Notes: a model not told the origin generated them from the letters alone. A stretch of DNA of 48,880 nt from Candidatus Albibeggiatoa sp. nov. NOAA (GCA_025800385.1 JAOXRS010000254.1:1-48880); one strand, 5' to 3'. Positions 26,458-36,127 are shown, numbered from the stretch's first letter. Translations and numbers: made by a program.

Positions 26458-28854
26458 TTAGTAAGCCACAACAATATCAATGATTTTACTCAGAATTTGG
26501 GATTGGGTATTGTCTAACTCTGTATTTTCAAGCTTACCAGATTGGGGCTTTTTAATAATGAATTGAATCAAATAAGGCGATAATATACCTATTTCTTGTT
26601 TTAGTTCTTCGCTATTTTCTTGCCAGCCATTTGCTTGGTGAAGTTCTGCTGATAATAGTTTTTTTGCTAACAGATAACGATAATAGATAATTCTAATTTT
26701 TCTAGGTGTGGCATTTTCAAGCTCTTCTAAATTTTTACATAGCTCTTGGTATTCGGCATCTGAAATTTCATATTTGTTAGAGTCAATTTTATCCTTTTTC
26801 TTATTTTTGCTTTCTTCAGGAGTTTTTTCAGACAATTCACCTTTTTTAGGTTGAGTTCCATTATTAGGATGTGGCTCGCCACCAAGTACATTACCATCAC
26901 CAATTTTAGATTCATTTAATATTGTGGGCTCATTTGCTTTTTTCTCACGCTTATCCTCTGTATAAACATCTAATATTTTGAGTTTCTCTTCATTTGTCAG
27001 TTGATGTAATTTAATACTAATTAGAAACAGTTTATCCATATACTCAGAAATTATCTGATGCTTTTCATCTTCATTAATTTCATTTTTAAAAATATGTTCA
27101 TATTTGATTTTAATTGCTCTTTTTAAGATTTCTTCATCAATAGCAGAGATTACGACTACACGCTTATATATTTCTTCATCTTCAAGCATTACTCTAAGTG
27201 CATCAACAATATCTATAATTTTATCTTCAGAACATCGATCAATATCATCAACAATGAGCAGGATTCTTTTTTTGCTCGTTTTTGGGTCTGGAATCCATGT
27301 TTCTAGCAATAATTGCAATTCTTTTAAAATTTCGGCTTGAATGCCTAAAGCAGTTTGAAAGGAATGTTTTGAAAAGTATTTATTGATTAACTGTCTAGCT
27401 TTTTGATGAGGAAAGAAAAGATAATATCCTAATATACCTAAAATAGTGATTCCTGTAATATCATATATATACCATGCTCCAGATAAAAATAGCTTAGCTT
27501 TTGAAAGCAATGGCATAAAGAACCAACATACAAAAACAATAGAAAGTATTATGGGAAGTAATGTATGTTTTTTTAAGTTAAGCCTAAACACTCTATATAA
27601 TTTAAAAAGCTTGTTTAATATAACTTTATAGTAGAGTATGAGTAAACTAATCCCTAGGGCAAATAATAAGCTTAAGTTTGATAATGAAGACAAATACAAA
27701 GAAGGTATACAAAGTGATAAATATAAGTAGCTAAATATAAAAAATACAAAAGTTTGAAGTGCTTTTTCTATAATTGATAAAGTTTTAGTATATGCTTTTT
27801 TTAAGTTCTTTAAGGACAGGGTTTTAGATATTTTGGTAATAATATCATTTTTGTGTGTATAGTATTCATCAGCAAATATCTCATATAAATATGCCCATAT
27901 AGCAGGTGTATCTTGATAACGCCAAGCATGGAATTCTACAATATGAAAAGGATTATCTTCCTCTTTATTTTTAAAATACTTCTTGATTTGCTCAATTAAA
28001 AAAGTCTTACCTCTTCCCCATTTTCCTAAGATACCAATGTTATACCTCTCATTTTCACTTTTATGATCTATAAGTTCTGCAAGCTCTTTTGCTAATTCTT
28101 CGACCCCAATAGTAGGCGTTTGGTTTTCCTTGATTTCTATTTTTTTTACAAATACTTCTGCTGGAATAATAGTTATTTTTGCTCTTGCTGATGAAAACTT
28201 TGGTGGATAATTATTAAAAAAGCCTCTAATTGCTTTTATTCCTTGCTTGGCTATTTCTATTGGTGGTATTTCTAAAGGGTTATTTTCTAAATTAATCTTG
28301 CATGAGTTATCTAATTTCCCTAGCTCTTTTGGTAGCTTTTGTAATTGGTTGTGTGCTAAGCCTAATTCCTTCAATTTGTGCAATTTACTAAGTTCTACAG
28401 GTATGGTTTTTAATCGATTACCTCCAAGATATAATTGATTTAAGTTTTGTAATCGCCCCAATTCTTTTGGTATATTTTTTAGCCGGTTTGCATTCAAATC
28501 TAATTCATACAATTTTCCTAATGAACCTAGTGTATATGGAAGAGTTAATAATTTATTTACTGCAGCTTTCAAAGATATTAGGTTGTATAGTCGTTCAATA
28601 TCATTGGGTATGGTTGTGAGATTATTATTATTTAATATCAAAACCTCTAGATTTTGTAAATAAAATACGGAATTAGGTACATCTGATAAGCCACAAAAAG
28701 ACAAGTTTAATATTCTTACCTTGTTTTCTGATGTCAGCTTATAGCCTATAGCCGAATTATTACTTTCTAAAATAACTTTTTCATCTTCTTTCTTTTCTAG
28801 TTTTATACCAATTTCTTGTTCTAACTGCTTAATAATCTCTAAATCTGTAGCCAT
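26458..28854 (-). CDS. LRR-KAP family P-loop NTPase
   Basis: 798 residues. A short helical N-terminus (1-22, DLEIIKQLEQEIGIKL) and leucine-rich repeats (46-192) end with a cap NNPLEIPPIEIAKQG. Then a KAP NTPase domain: Walker A GKWGRGKTF (277-285), EFHAWRYQ (307-314), an insertion with up to four membrane segments (368-408 and 430-480), Walker B RILLIVDDIDR (530-540) and the late KAP motif ENATPRKIRIIYYRYLLAK (713-731). Residues 640-695 are a low-complexity linker with IGDGNVLGG (651-659). KAP NTPases are membrane-associated STAND-like ATPases, several in conflict systems. The N-terminal LRR module resembles that of the ROCO protein at 6770-8992. The gene is AT-rich relative to its neighbours, which hints at transfer. 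Single gene, minus strand. Confidence 0.93.
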   Translation of the reverse strand: MATDLEIIKQLEQEIGIKLEKKEDEKVILESNNSAIGYKLTSENKVRILNLSFCGLSDVPNSVFYLQNLEVLILNNNNLTTIPNDIERLYNLISLKAAVNKLLTLPYTLGSLGKLYELDLNANRLKNIPKELGRLQNLNQLYLGGNRLKTIPVELSKLHKLKELGLAHNQLQKLPKELGKLDNSCKINLENNPLEIPPIEIAKQGIKAIRGFFNNYPPKFSSARAKITIIPAEVFVKKIEIKENQTPTIGVEELAKELAELIDHKSENERYNIGILGKWGRGKTFLIEQIKKYFKNKEEDNPFHIVEFHAWRYQDTPAIWAYLYEIFADEYYTHKNDIITKISKTLSLKNLKKAYTKTLSIIEKALQTFVFFIFSYLYLSLCIPSLYLSSLSNLSLLFALGISLLILYYKVILNKLFKLYRVFRLNLKKHTLLPIILSIVFVCWFFMPLLSKAKLFLSGAWYIYDITGITILGILGYYLFFPHQKARQLINKYFSKHSFQTALGIQAEILKELQLLLETWIPDPKTSKKRILLIVDDIDRCSEDKIIDIVDALRVMLEDEEIYKRVVVISAIDEEILKRAIKIKYEHIFKNEINEDEKHQIISEYMDKLFLISIKLHQLTNEEKLKILDVYTEDKREKKANEPTILNESKIGDGNVLGGEPHPNNGTQPKKGELSEKTPEESKNKKKDKIDSNKYEISDAEYQELCKNLEELENATPRKIRIIYYRYLLAKKLLSAELHQANGWQENSEELKQEIGILSPYLIQFIIKKPQSGKLENTELDNTQSQILSKIIDIVVAY

Positions 28855-28933
28855 TGAAAAATTTCTTTTTAGCTTAAACTAGCAGCAATTATAATGCTTT
28901 TTTACATATCTTAAAAACCAATTAAGCTTTTGT

Positions 28934-29431
28934 CTAAATCAGCTTTATCACCTGCACCAAATCATCATAACTATTTTGCACTTCATTGGGATAACCATCT
29001 AATGCAGCCGATTGGGTACGGTTTAGCAAACGTTCGGCTTGAGCTAAATTTAAAATAATATCCAACCCTTGATGATGGTAATGATGATGAATCATTTCGT
29101 GTTGATGACTCAGTGGTAACAAATAATCTGCGGTGATCTTATCTATATCTGCCACCAAACTATCCATATTTCCCGTTATTGGTAACTGCTCAACTGCTTG
29201 TTTAAACTCCCATAACATATGAGAAATACTATCAGTTTCTACGGCCTCTTTTTCTTCCTGCTCAGGAGACTTTGCAAATGCAATCCAATCATTAAGCATA
29301 ACCAAACCCGCTATTGCTACGATAAGACTGATAACAATCGGAGAAGTCAGTGAAAGATTATTCACATCTGTAGCCAGAATCGAAAACAACGCGCCGATCA
29401 CACCTGCAGAAAATAATATGGAATTCAACAT
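28934..29431 (-). CDS. Small two-helix membrane protein downstream of the OPT transporter
   Basis: 165 residues. Two hydrophobic segments (about 4-21 and 31-48) are followed by a soluble, mostly helical part with a His-rich stretch HQHEMIHHHYHHQG (about 109-122), a possible metal-binding site. I do not recognise the family. The ATG overlaps the stop of the OPT gene by one base (TAATG), so it is the last gene of the operon and translationally coupled to the transporter. It may be a small accessory subunit. Confidence 0.75.
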   Translation of the reverse strand: MLNSILFSAGVIGALFSILATDVNNLSLTSPIVISLIVAIAGLVMLNDWIAFAKSPEQEEKEAVETDSISHMLWEFKQAVEQLPITGNMDSLVADIDKITADYLLPLSHQHEMIHHHYHHQGLDIILNLAQAERLLNRTQSAALDGYPNEVQNSYDDLVQVIKLI

Positions 29432-31128
29432 TATGACAACACTCCATAGATTGCATCGCCAACACCAACCAGTGCTTCACCAATAATTAAACCTGAACTC
29501 AATGGCACAACTACCTTTTCAATAAAAACATAGCCATAGGCTTTCTCTAAACGCATACCAACTAAACAACCAAGACCATAACCCAATGTAATTGAAAAAG
29601 GTAAATACATGGCTAAACCAATTAAAACGCCTAAGCCTGCAATAGGGGCAAGTGTTAATATAGCACCAACAATACCACCAAAAATAAACTTATCTACGGG
29701 CATGGTATCGCTCTGAACGCTTGAAATTAAACTGGTTACAGTGGAGGCAATCGGTGCAGGCAGAGCTGTATCAGCACCAAATCCGCCTTGACCGCCAGCT
29801 CCCGCTTTCCAAAGTACGTACAGTACCCCAATTGAAATAAATACCCCTATCCATGCAAAACTTAATTGGGCGATTTGCTGCAAAATTGGTCTACTGCCGA
29901 CTAAGAAACCTGTTTTTAAATCCTGCATCATATCCGCACCTTGGGTAATTGCGATGCCAACCCCCATGGTCAACGTGATTGCTGCGGCAACATGTCCATC
30001 TAACAATAGCATGAACAAAAACACCGTCACTAACGTCATACCAGACAATGGTGTAATATCAGACAAACCAACGGATTGTGCGACAATTAAACCTGCTACC
30101 CATGCCCAAATCATGGCAATCATCACCACAAATGCCAAATAGCCTAAACTGAAGTCTGTCAATTGTGCCAAAGACCATAACAAGGCACTAAATGCCAGCA
30201 ATACCACAACCACCAATAACCATAAAGGCAGCTCGCGTTGTGATTTGATTTGCGTGGATGATAATAAGGCACGAATAGCTGCTTGCATTGAAGGAAATGC
30301 CAATATGACCCCCATCAATGCCGCTCCAATTAAAATACCAATACCTAATGGGCGTAACATTTCAGCATAAATAAAGTCCATCAAATCCGAATCTGATAAC
30401 CCTGTGGGTAAGGCTTCTGGTGCAAAATTGACAATGAGCGGCGATAAAATCCACCAGCCCAAAATACCACCCCAGAAAAATGGCAAACCACCACGGCCTG
30501 ACAACATACCTGCAGCAAAATTCATCAATGACAAATAAATAAACGGGCTGAAATAAAGTGGGACTATCCCAAAGCCAAAAGAGACCTCTTCAGCGATAAC
30601 ACCTGTTAATAAAACCCCTTTCCAAACTGCACTAATCACTAAACCGATAAATAAATATTTGGCTTTACTAAACCCTTCAGAACCTGATCGAATCACAGTT
30701 GCTGTGGCTGTGCCTGTTGGAAATCGTAACCGATCTAATTCAATAAGTTGTTTACGTAACGGGATAATTAACACCACACCAAGTATCGCGCCCGCTAAAC
30801 TAGACACTAATAAAGGGGTTAACTCAAATGAAAAACTAGGGTCTTGAGTTTGCAACAGAAATAGCGTGGGCATGATAAACGCAACCCCCGTACCCGCCGT
30901 ATTAATCGAAGAGGCAACCGTTTGGTTCAAGTTATTCTCAACGCTAGTACCAACGCCTAAAACACCCCGCAAAAACACATAACCGAAAATCGCTGCGATT
31001 GCAGAGCCACCCATAGAGAAGCCCAACTTCAGCGTAATGTAAGTAAATGCAATGGTTAAAACAACGCCCTGCAAAACACCTAAAATAGCGGCTGCAGCGG
31101 TAAATTCTCGGTATATTTGTGTTTTCAT
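29431..31128 (-). CDS. OPT-family oligopeptide transporter
   Basis: 565 residues with about 14-15 hydrophobic segments. The N-terminus EFTAAAAILGVLQGVVLTIAFTYITLKLG and the blocks RFPTGTATATVIRSG (about 135-150) and GGLPFFWGGILGWWILSP (about 213-230) identify the OPT superfamily, bacterial branch. Such transporters import small peptides or peptide-metal chelates using the proton gradient. It starts one base after the stop of the channel-fusion gene and its stop overlaps the next ATG. A role in uptake of peptides sensed by the two upstream proteins is an inference from the operon. Confidence 0.93.
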   Translation of the reverse strand: MKTQIYREFTAAAAILGVLQGVVLTIAFTYITLKLGFSMGGSAIAAIFGYVFLRGVLGVGTSVENNLNQTVASSINTAGTGVAFIMPTLFLLQTQDPSFSFELTPLLVSSLAGAILGVVLIIPLRKQLIELDRLRFPTGTATATVIRSGSEGFSKAKYLFIGLVISAVWKGVLLTGVIAEEVSFGFGIVPLYFSPFIYLSLMNFAAGMLSGRGGLPFFWGGILGWWILSPLIVNFAPEALPTGLSDSDLMDFIYAEMLRPLGIGILIGAALMGVILAFPSMQAAIRALLSSTQIKSQRELPLWLLVVVVLLAFSALLWSLAQLTDFSLGYLAFVVMIAMIWAWVAGLIVAQSVGLSDITPLSGMTLVTVFLFMLLLDGHVAAAITLTMGVGIAITQGADMMQDLKTGFLVGSRPILQQIAQLSFAWIGVFISIGVLYVLWKAGAGGQGGFGADTALPAPIASTVTSLISSVQSDTMPVDKFIFGGIVGAILTLAPIAGLGVLIGLAMYLPFSITLGYGLGCLVGMRLEKAYGYVFIEKVVVPLSSGLIIGEALVGVGDAIYGVLS

Positions 31129-31129
31129 A

Positions 31130-33724
31130 TTAATGTAGCCAGAAAGCCAATCCTAAAGTTAATACGATGAAAATCGGATAAGACACTTTACCGAATGTTC
31201 GTAAATTCTGTTCAAAACGATCATCATCTGCATGAACATACATAATGACTTGAATCATGATTGCAAAAATGGCCAGCATATACACCATGTAGAACACATA
31301 CTCAATCAGTACCACATAGCTGATATTATTCAGTTGTGAGCTGAGATTTAAATGGAATAATGAGGTTGAAATAATCATGTTGATATTGAGGAACAAGCCC
31401 GTGTAGAAATCCGTAATATAAAAAGCAAGATAACCCAAGGCCACCACAAAAATCACAGAAAGCAAGTTCTTCAAAATAAAGCTCAAGACATGACGTTCGA
31501 CTTCTACATAAGCGTTAAATTGTGAGTATTCAATCCGCTGTTGAGAGCCAAATAGTTCAGGCATACCTAAGGTTGAATCACTCTTACGGCTGTTTTGATA
31601 AAATGCAATATTACGCACTTGCCAGCCACCAATCGTGAATACGTTATTTCGTTCAAATTTATCCTGCATTGCCAATGTGCCAAGCTTGCCATCAACCCCC
31701 ATCCCCAGCGTATCGACAACGTAAATCAACTTATCACGAGTTAAAGTTTGGTGACGTAATTTAATTGGTAAACGCTGAATATCTAAAGGATAACGCTTAA
31801 AGTTAAAATGGCCTTTGAATGAGGTTTTGATCCGATAAGTATGTGTTGTGACACCTGTTTCTTCATTGGTAGAGACGAAGAGCGGATCGGTGAAATATTT
31901 GGTAGTTGAATCCACTGCATTGACCAAATTGACATTTTTATCATCAAACTCATCTTTAAATCTAAACCATAAGAAAAAGTCAGCAACAAACGCAGATTTA
32001 GACGTATCTAATTCGGTTAATTCATTGAAATCCATCCCTGTATAAACCACTTGGGCGCGGTGCATAAATTTGCCATTGAGAGAAATAATGCGTTCTTCCA
32101 ATACTTCTTTTAACAAGTTATCAACCTGTCCTAAATTGTTTAGTGGTTGATATTGATACAGTGCGGCAACGGGTATGCCTTTCTGATACATCGCGACTGA
32201 AATCGGTTTAACTGCATCACCATACGCATCAAAATATAAATAACCTGTGACCCCTTCAATTGCTCTGTCAGGCATGGTCATGTTGTAAAGGTTATCGCGC
32301 ACTGCTAAACGTTTTTCTTTACTTGGTAATGAGACATCTAAATCTTTCATTACATGGGCAAGTAATAATGCTGCATCGTAAGTTAAAGCAGAAGTCGCAG
32401 AGGCTTTTTCTCCAAATGCATTGAAGTAGTCACGCGAGAAAATTTGTGCACGTTGATTGGAAATATCGACTAAGAACGGCATGGCGGCATAAGTACCATC
32501 ACTATAATATCCAGGGCTGGTACGTTCTTGTGGATAACGGGCTAGCTGATCTTGGAAACCTTTAGTTGAAAATGCCTCAGAACCAATAATAGTCATTTTA
32601 CGGTTTTTGCTTTTCATTGAGGTCAAAATTTCAACCGCATCTGTACCATAAGTGCCTACAAATAGAACAGAGCTTTCATCATCAGGGATCGTCTCCTGCA
32701 TTTCTGCAATCATCTCTTTTAAGCCTTCTTGGTCACTGTTAGAACAACGCCAATGTTGGTTAATCGGTAAACCAATACTATTCGCTGTATTAATGAATGA
32801 CTCGGCTAAACCTGAACCATAAGCACCTGTATCAGTAATCACATAAGCTGTCTCAAAGTTGAGGGTTTTCTTCACATAATTAGCCAACAATGCCCCTTGA
32901 TCGCCATTATTAAAAATCACACGGAAATACCAATCATTATTTCGCGTCAATTCATTTGCAAGGGCTGTGGCTGAAACAGCGGGGATGCCTGCTTGTTCAT
33001 AAATTTCAGAGGCTGCTAATGATGCCGTACTGGTATAGTGACCAATAACAGCGGAAATATCTGGATTATCAACAATTTGTTGTGCAACCTGTCGTGCTTT
33101 ATCCGCATTGCTTTCATCATCAAAGGTTAATAATTCTATAGGCTTTTCTGGATGTTGTTTGTTATAGGTGTCTAAGTAAAGTTGCACCCCTTTTAACATC
33201 GCTTGACCGTTACCTGTTTGTAGTGGCGCAGCTAAAGCAACATATAAAGGTTGAGGTTTTGTAAAAGAGCCGTTTTGCCATAAAAATGCAGCAAGTAAGA
33301 AAACAGGAAGCAACAATAAAGTGAGCATACTCATTGTTGACATGCGTTTTTTCGGCGGCTTTTCTTGAATATCGGTAAAGTGAAGTTCTTGAACAGGTTT
33401 TTGTCCTAATTCGTTATCTAGCGCATGTTCCACTTTTTCCAATACTGTGCGACATTGGGTCGCGAGCTCATCTAGTTCTTGTTTGCTATGCTCTTTTGTG
33501 ACAGGCTCAATATGACACTGAATGCCTAAAGTTTGTAACCTATTCTGATAGTCATCCGCCATTTGCTGTGAGCAAGCGTGTTTCACAATGGTGGGTTTAA
33601 GAAATAGTTTAGATACGTCTTGTGGTTCAATACCTAGTGTCTCAGCCAGCTTAAGCTGTACGGCCTCGTGTGTATGGCCATCTAAAACACCCGTGACGAT
33701 AATATTATATAAATCGTGATTCAT
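31130..33724 (-). CDS. Periplasmic-binding-protein/pentameric ligand-gated ion channel fusion
   Basis: 864 residues from ATG 33724; the longer frame would use a TTG that overlaps the upstream gene. Cytoplasmic N-terminal domain (1-75, unnamed small alpha/beta domain), linker, helix at 132-149, then a type I periplasmic receptor of the Leu/Ile/Val class (158-530; LYVALAAPLQTGNGQAMLKG, SAVIGHYTSTASLAASEIYE). Residues 555-745 read as the extracellular beta domain of a prokaryotic Cys-loop-like channel: WFRFKDEFDD and the Pro-loop FNFKRYPLDIQRLPI (640-654). Four helices follow: M1 746-770, M2 773-797, M3 800-829, M4 847-863, as in pLGICs. It should be an inner-membrane pentamer opened by a periplasmic ligand. 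It lies eight bases after a peptide-binding lipoprotein gene and one before the OPT gene. The pLGIC assignment rests on motif and topology. Confidence 0.85.
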   Translation of the reverse strand: MNHDLYNIIVTGVLDGHTHEAVQLKLAETLGIEPQDVSKLFLKPTIVKHACSQQMADDYQNRLQTLGIQCHIEPVTKEHSKQELDELATQCRTVLEKVEHALDNELGQKPVQELHFTDIQEKPPKKRMSTMSMLTLLLLPVFLLAAFLWQNGSFTKPQPLYVALAAPLQTGNGQAMLKGVQLYLDTYNKQHPEKPIELLTFDDESNADKARQVAQQIVDNPDISAVIGHYTSTASLAASEIYEQAGIPAVSATALANELTRNNDWYFRVIFNNGDQGALLANYVKKTLNFETAYVITDTGAYGSGLAESFINTANSIGLPINQHWRCSNSDQEGLKEMIAEMQETIPDDESSVLFVGTYGTDAVEILTSMKSKNRKMTIIGSEAFSTKGFQDQLARYPQERTSPGYYSDGTYAAMPFLVDISNQRAQIFSRDYFNAFGEKASATSALTYDAALLLAHVMKDLDVSLPSKEKRLAVRDNLYNMTMPDRAIEGVTGYLYFDAYGDAVKPISVAMYQKGIPVAALYQYQPLNNLGQVDNLLKEVLEERIISLNGKFMHRAQVVYTGMDFNELTELDTSKSAFVADFFLWFRFKDEFDDKNVNLVNAVDSTTKYFTDPLFVSTNEETGVTTHTYRIKTSFKGHFNFKRYPLDIQRLPIKLRHQTLTRDKLIYVVDTLGMGVDGKLGTLAMQDKFERNNVFTIGGWQVRNIAFYQNSRKSDSTLGMPELFGSQQRIEYSQFNAYVEVERHVLSFILKNLLSVIFVVALGYLAFYITDFYTGLFLNINMIISTSLFHLNLSSQLNNISYVVLIEYVFYMVYMLAIFAIMIQVIMYVHADDDRFEQNLRTFGKVSYPIFIVLTLGLAFWLH

Positions 33725-33732
33725 TGTCGTAC

Positions 33733-35379
33733 TCACTCCGCCAGTGACCAATTACGGATTTGTTGACCACCAAAAGCCATAATGTACCAATCATTGACCC
33801 AAGGTTTGACTAAATATAATGCAGTTGCAAAATATAATGGGACAATGGCGGTTTCTTCTGTATTTAAAATTTCTTCAGCCCGTCGATATAATTGTAAGCG
33901 TGCTTTTGGATCGGACTCAGATTGTGCTGCTTCTACCACTTTAGCAAATTCTTGATTGTTCCAGCCAATCCAGTTCGGTGAGACTGTGGGGTGAAACACC
34001 TCATATAGCCAGTTGTTCGCATCGGGATAATCCGCACACCAACCGAAACGGAACATATTTGGGGTTGTCGGCTGATCTAATGTATCTAAGTAATCGTCAA
34101 AATTTTGATCTTGCACTTCTACGTCAACGTTGATGTAATGCTTTAACATGGTTTGAATCGCAACCGCATTGGCATGATGTACTTCACTGCTGTTGTGCAT
34201 TAAGACAATTTTTGGTAAGCCTTTCGCATCAGGATAACCCGCTTCAGCTAACCATTTTTTTGCCTGAATCGGATCGAATTGAATACCGACTTTTTCTTCA
34301 GGATCAACTGCACCAAAGATCGGCGGGCGGGTGAATGTAGTTGCGGGCGTTTGGTTGCCTTTGGTCACCACATCAACTAATAGTTGTTTATTGACTGCTG
34401 CCGCAATTGCTTTACGCACCAGAGGATTATTTGTGGGTGCGACTTGGGTGTTAAATCCATAAAACTCGGTACAAAATTGTGGCTCAACGGATAGCTCTTT
34501 GCTTAAGTAGGGGTTAGATTTAATTCGTGGAATATCAGACAGCGGAATACGTAAATATTGTTGGCCGATAATATCGAGTTCATTGTTTTCATACATGGCA
34601 ATTCCAAGTGAACTTTCAGGTACAATTAAGTATTCAATTTTCTTGATATTAACCTGTTCGGCATTGTAGAAGTTAGGGTTTTTTTCTAAAGTAAGACTCG
34701 TACCTTTTTTCCAACTGGTTAAGTGATAAGAGCCATTGGTTTGAATATTTTTAGCTAATGTCCACTCATCGCCATGTGCTTCAATTGCTTTGCTGGGTAG
34801 TGGGCGATAAGTCCAAATACTGACTAAAGCGGGGAAATAAGCGGTAGGGCGTGCTAACTGAAATTCTACGGTGAAATCATCAAGGGCTTGAACACCGAGT
34901 GTAGATATATCTTCTTTGCCTGCATAAATCGCTTCAGCATTTTTTAGAGAAAACAGGGTAAACACATAATAAGAATCAAGCTTAGGGTCTAAATTACGTT
35001 TTACTGCCCAAACAATATCGTGTGCTGTAACAGAGTCGCCATTTGTCCACTTTACATCTTCACGCAATTTAAATGTATAGGTTAGACTGTCATCACTGAC
35101 TGCCCAGCTGGTCGCTAATTCTGGCAGGACTTCATAAGTATTGGGATCAAAGTCGGTCAGACCTAAAAATAAATGTTCGACTAATTCGATTGAAGCAATA
35201 TCAACAGTGAGGCTAGGATCAATAGTAGAAATACTACCATCAAAGGGAATTCTTAAATATCCAGCACTTTTTGCAGGTTGGCTTGCGTCTGCACCATTTT
35301 CTTGCGGTCTATCTGGTGCTTGTTCACAGCCTACTAAGCTGATAAATATTAATGCAACAAATATTGTCCATAATCGCAT
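33733..35379 (-). CDS. Peptide ABC transporter substrate-binding lipoprotein (OppA/DppA type)
   Basis: 548 residues from ATG 35379; this start gives a lipoprotein signal (MRLWTIFVALIFISLVGC) with lipobox Cys18 and has AGGGG about eight bases upstream, whereas the longer frame adds 12 residues before it. The rest is an SBP_bac_5 domain: IDPSLTVDIASIELVEHLFLG, TYTFKLREDVKWTNGD, QTNGSYHLTSWKKG. It binds oligopeptides in the periplasm. No permease or ATPase genes are adjacent. Instead the gene heads an operon with the channel fusion, OPT transporter and small membrane protein. This could mean ligand delivery or sensing rather than ABC import, but that is inference. Confidence 0.93.
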   Translation of the reverse strand: MRLWTIFVALIFISLVGCEQAPDRPQENGADASQPAKSAGYLRIPFDGSISTIDPSLTVDIASIELVEHLFLGLTDFDPNTYEVLPELATSWAVSDDSLTYTFKLREDVKWTNGDSVTAHDIVWAVKRNLDPKLDSYYVFTLFSLKNAEAIYAGKEDISTLGVQALDDFTVEFQLARPTAYFPALVSIWTYRPLPSKAIEAHGDEWTLAKNIQTNGSYHLTSWKKGTSLTLEKNPNFYNAEQVNIKKIEYLIVPESSLGIAMYENNELDIIGQQYLRIPLSDIPRIKSNPYLSKELSVEPQFCTEFYGFNTQVAPTNNPLVRKAIAAAVNKQLLVDVVTKGNQTPATTFTRPPIFGAVDPEEKVGIQFDPIQAKKWLAEAGYPDAKGLPKIVLMHNSSEVHHANAVAIQTMLKHYINVDVEVQDQNFDDYLDTLDQPTTPNMFRFGWCADYPDANNWLYEVFHPTVSPNWIGWNNQEFAKVVEAAQSESDPKARLQLYRRAEEILNTEETAIVPLYFATALYLVKPWVNDWYIMAFGGQQIRNWSLAE

Positions 35380-35646
35380 TAGACTACCCCTTGATGAAAA
35401 CAAAGTGCTCGCCATTCTACCCTAAAAAAAACGATTTGTTAGTAGGAAATAGTAGATAATGCAGGTTATGTATATAATGCATTGAACCCGTTAAGTGTAA
35501 AGCGTATATTTTCAAGATTCAGATTTTGTTATAATTTTTTATTGAAGGTGATAGCTCTTGCTTATATAGGTTACGCAAAATATTCGCATTAAAAACATAC
35601 AATTTACTATTGATTAACGACCTGCTTACAAAATGGAGAAATTGAC

Positions 35647-36105
35647 GTGCTAAGAGTTTTATTACTTTGTTTTTTATCTTTCAATGTTCAGGCTTTAGAA
35701 TTGGTAGAGACGGAAGAACCTATTACGATTTATCGTACGGGTGAAGCTTTAGACGATGTGAAATTCGAACTGGAAAATGCAATTACTAGCAAGGGTTTTA
35801 CATTGAATGATCCACTGCATATTAGTGAGATGTTGCAACGTACAGGCAAAGATTTAGGTATTACACAACCTGTTTATGTTGAAGCAGAATCATTGAGTTT
35901 TTGCAGTGCAATTCTTACCCATAAATTTGCTCAGTCTCACCCTGCTTATATGGTGCTGTGCCCTTTAACTTTATCAATTTATACAACAACTGCTGAACCT
36001 GATACAACCTATGTCGCATTTCGTAAACCGATGCTGCAAGATACAAAGCTCAGTCAAGAAATTACAGACACCTTTAATGGCATTATTCACGATGCTTTAG
36101 ATTAG
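35647..36105 (+). CDS. Exported DUF302 domain protein
   Basis: 152 residues from a GTG start with GGAG nine bases upstream. A short signal peptide (1-16, LRVLLLCFLSFNVQA) is followed by a DUF302 domain (about 27-150; YRTGEALDDVKFELENAITSKGF, then FCSAILTHKFAQSHPAYMVLCPLTLSIY). DUF302 proteins are frequent in sulfur-oxidising bacteria; the function is unknown, with small-ligand or metal binding suspected. Two cysteines (about 88 and 104) could pair in the periplasm. The Met-rich membrane protein follows 22 bases later, so the two probably form an operon. Confidence 0.85.
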   Translation: MLRVLLLCFLSFNVQALELVETEEPITIYRTGEALDDVKFELENAITSKGFTLNDPLHISEMLQRTGKDLGITQPVYVEAESLSFCSAILTHKFAQSHPAYMVLCPLTLSIYTTTAEPDTTYVAFRKPMLQDTKLSQEITDTFNGIIHDALD

Positions 36106-36127
36106 AACAATAAGTGAAACCAACGCA

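Noticed and set aside
24630..28854. ZorA-like gene plus LRR-KAP gene as one defence operon
   Set aside because: The genes are convergent with a perfect hairpin between them, so they are not co-transcribed. A functional link is not excluded but not supported.
33725..33751. Longer start of the receptor-channel gene at a TTG
   Set aside because: It would overlap the upstream gene, whereas the ATG at 33724 gives normal spacing of eight bases after the upstream stop.
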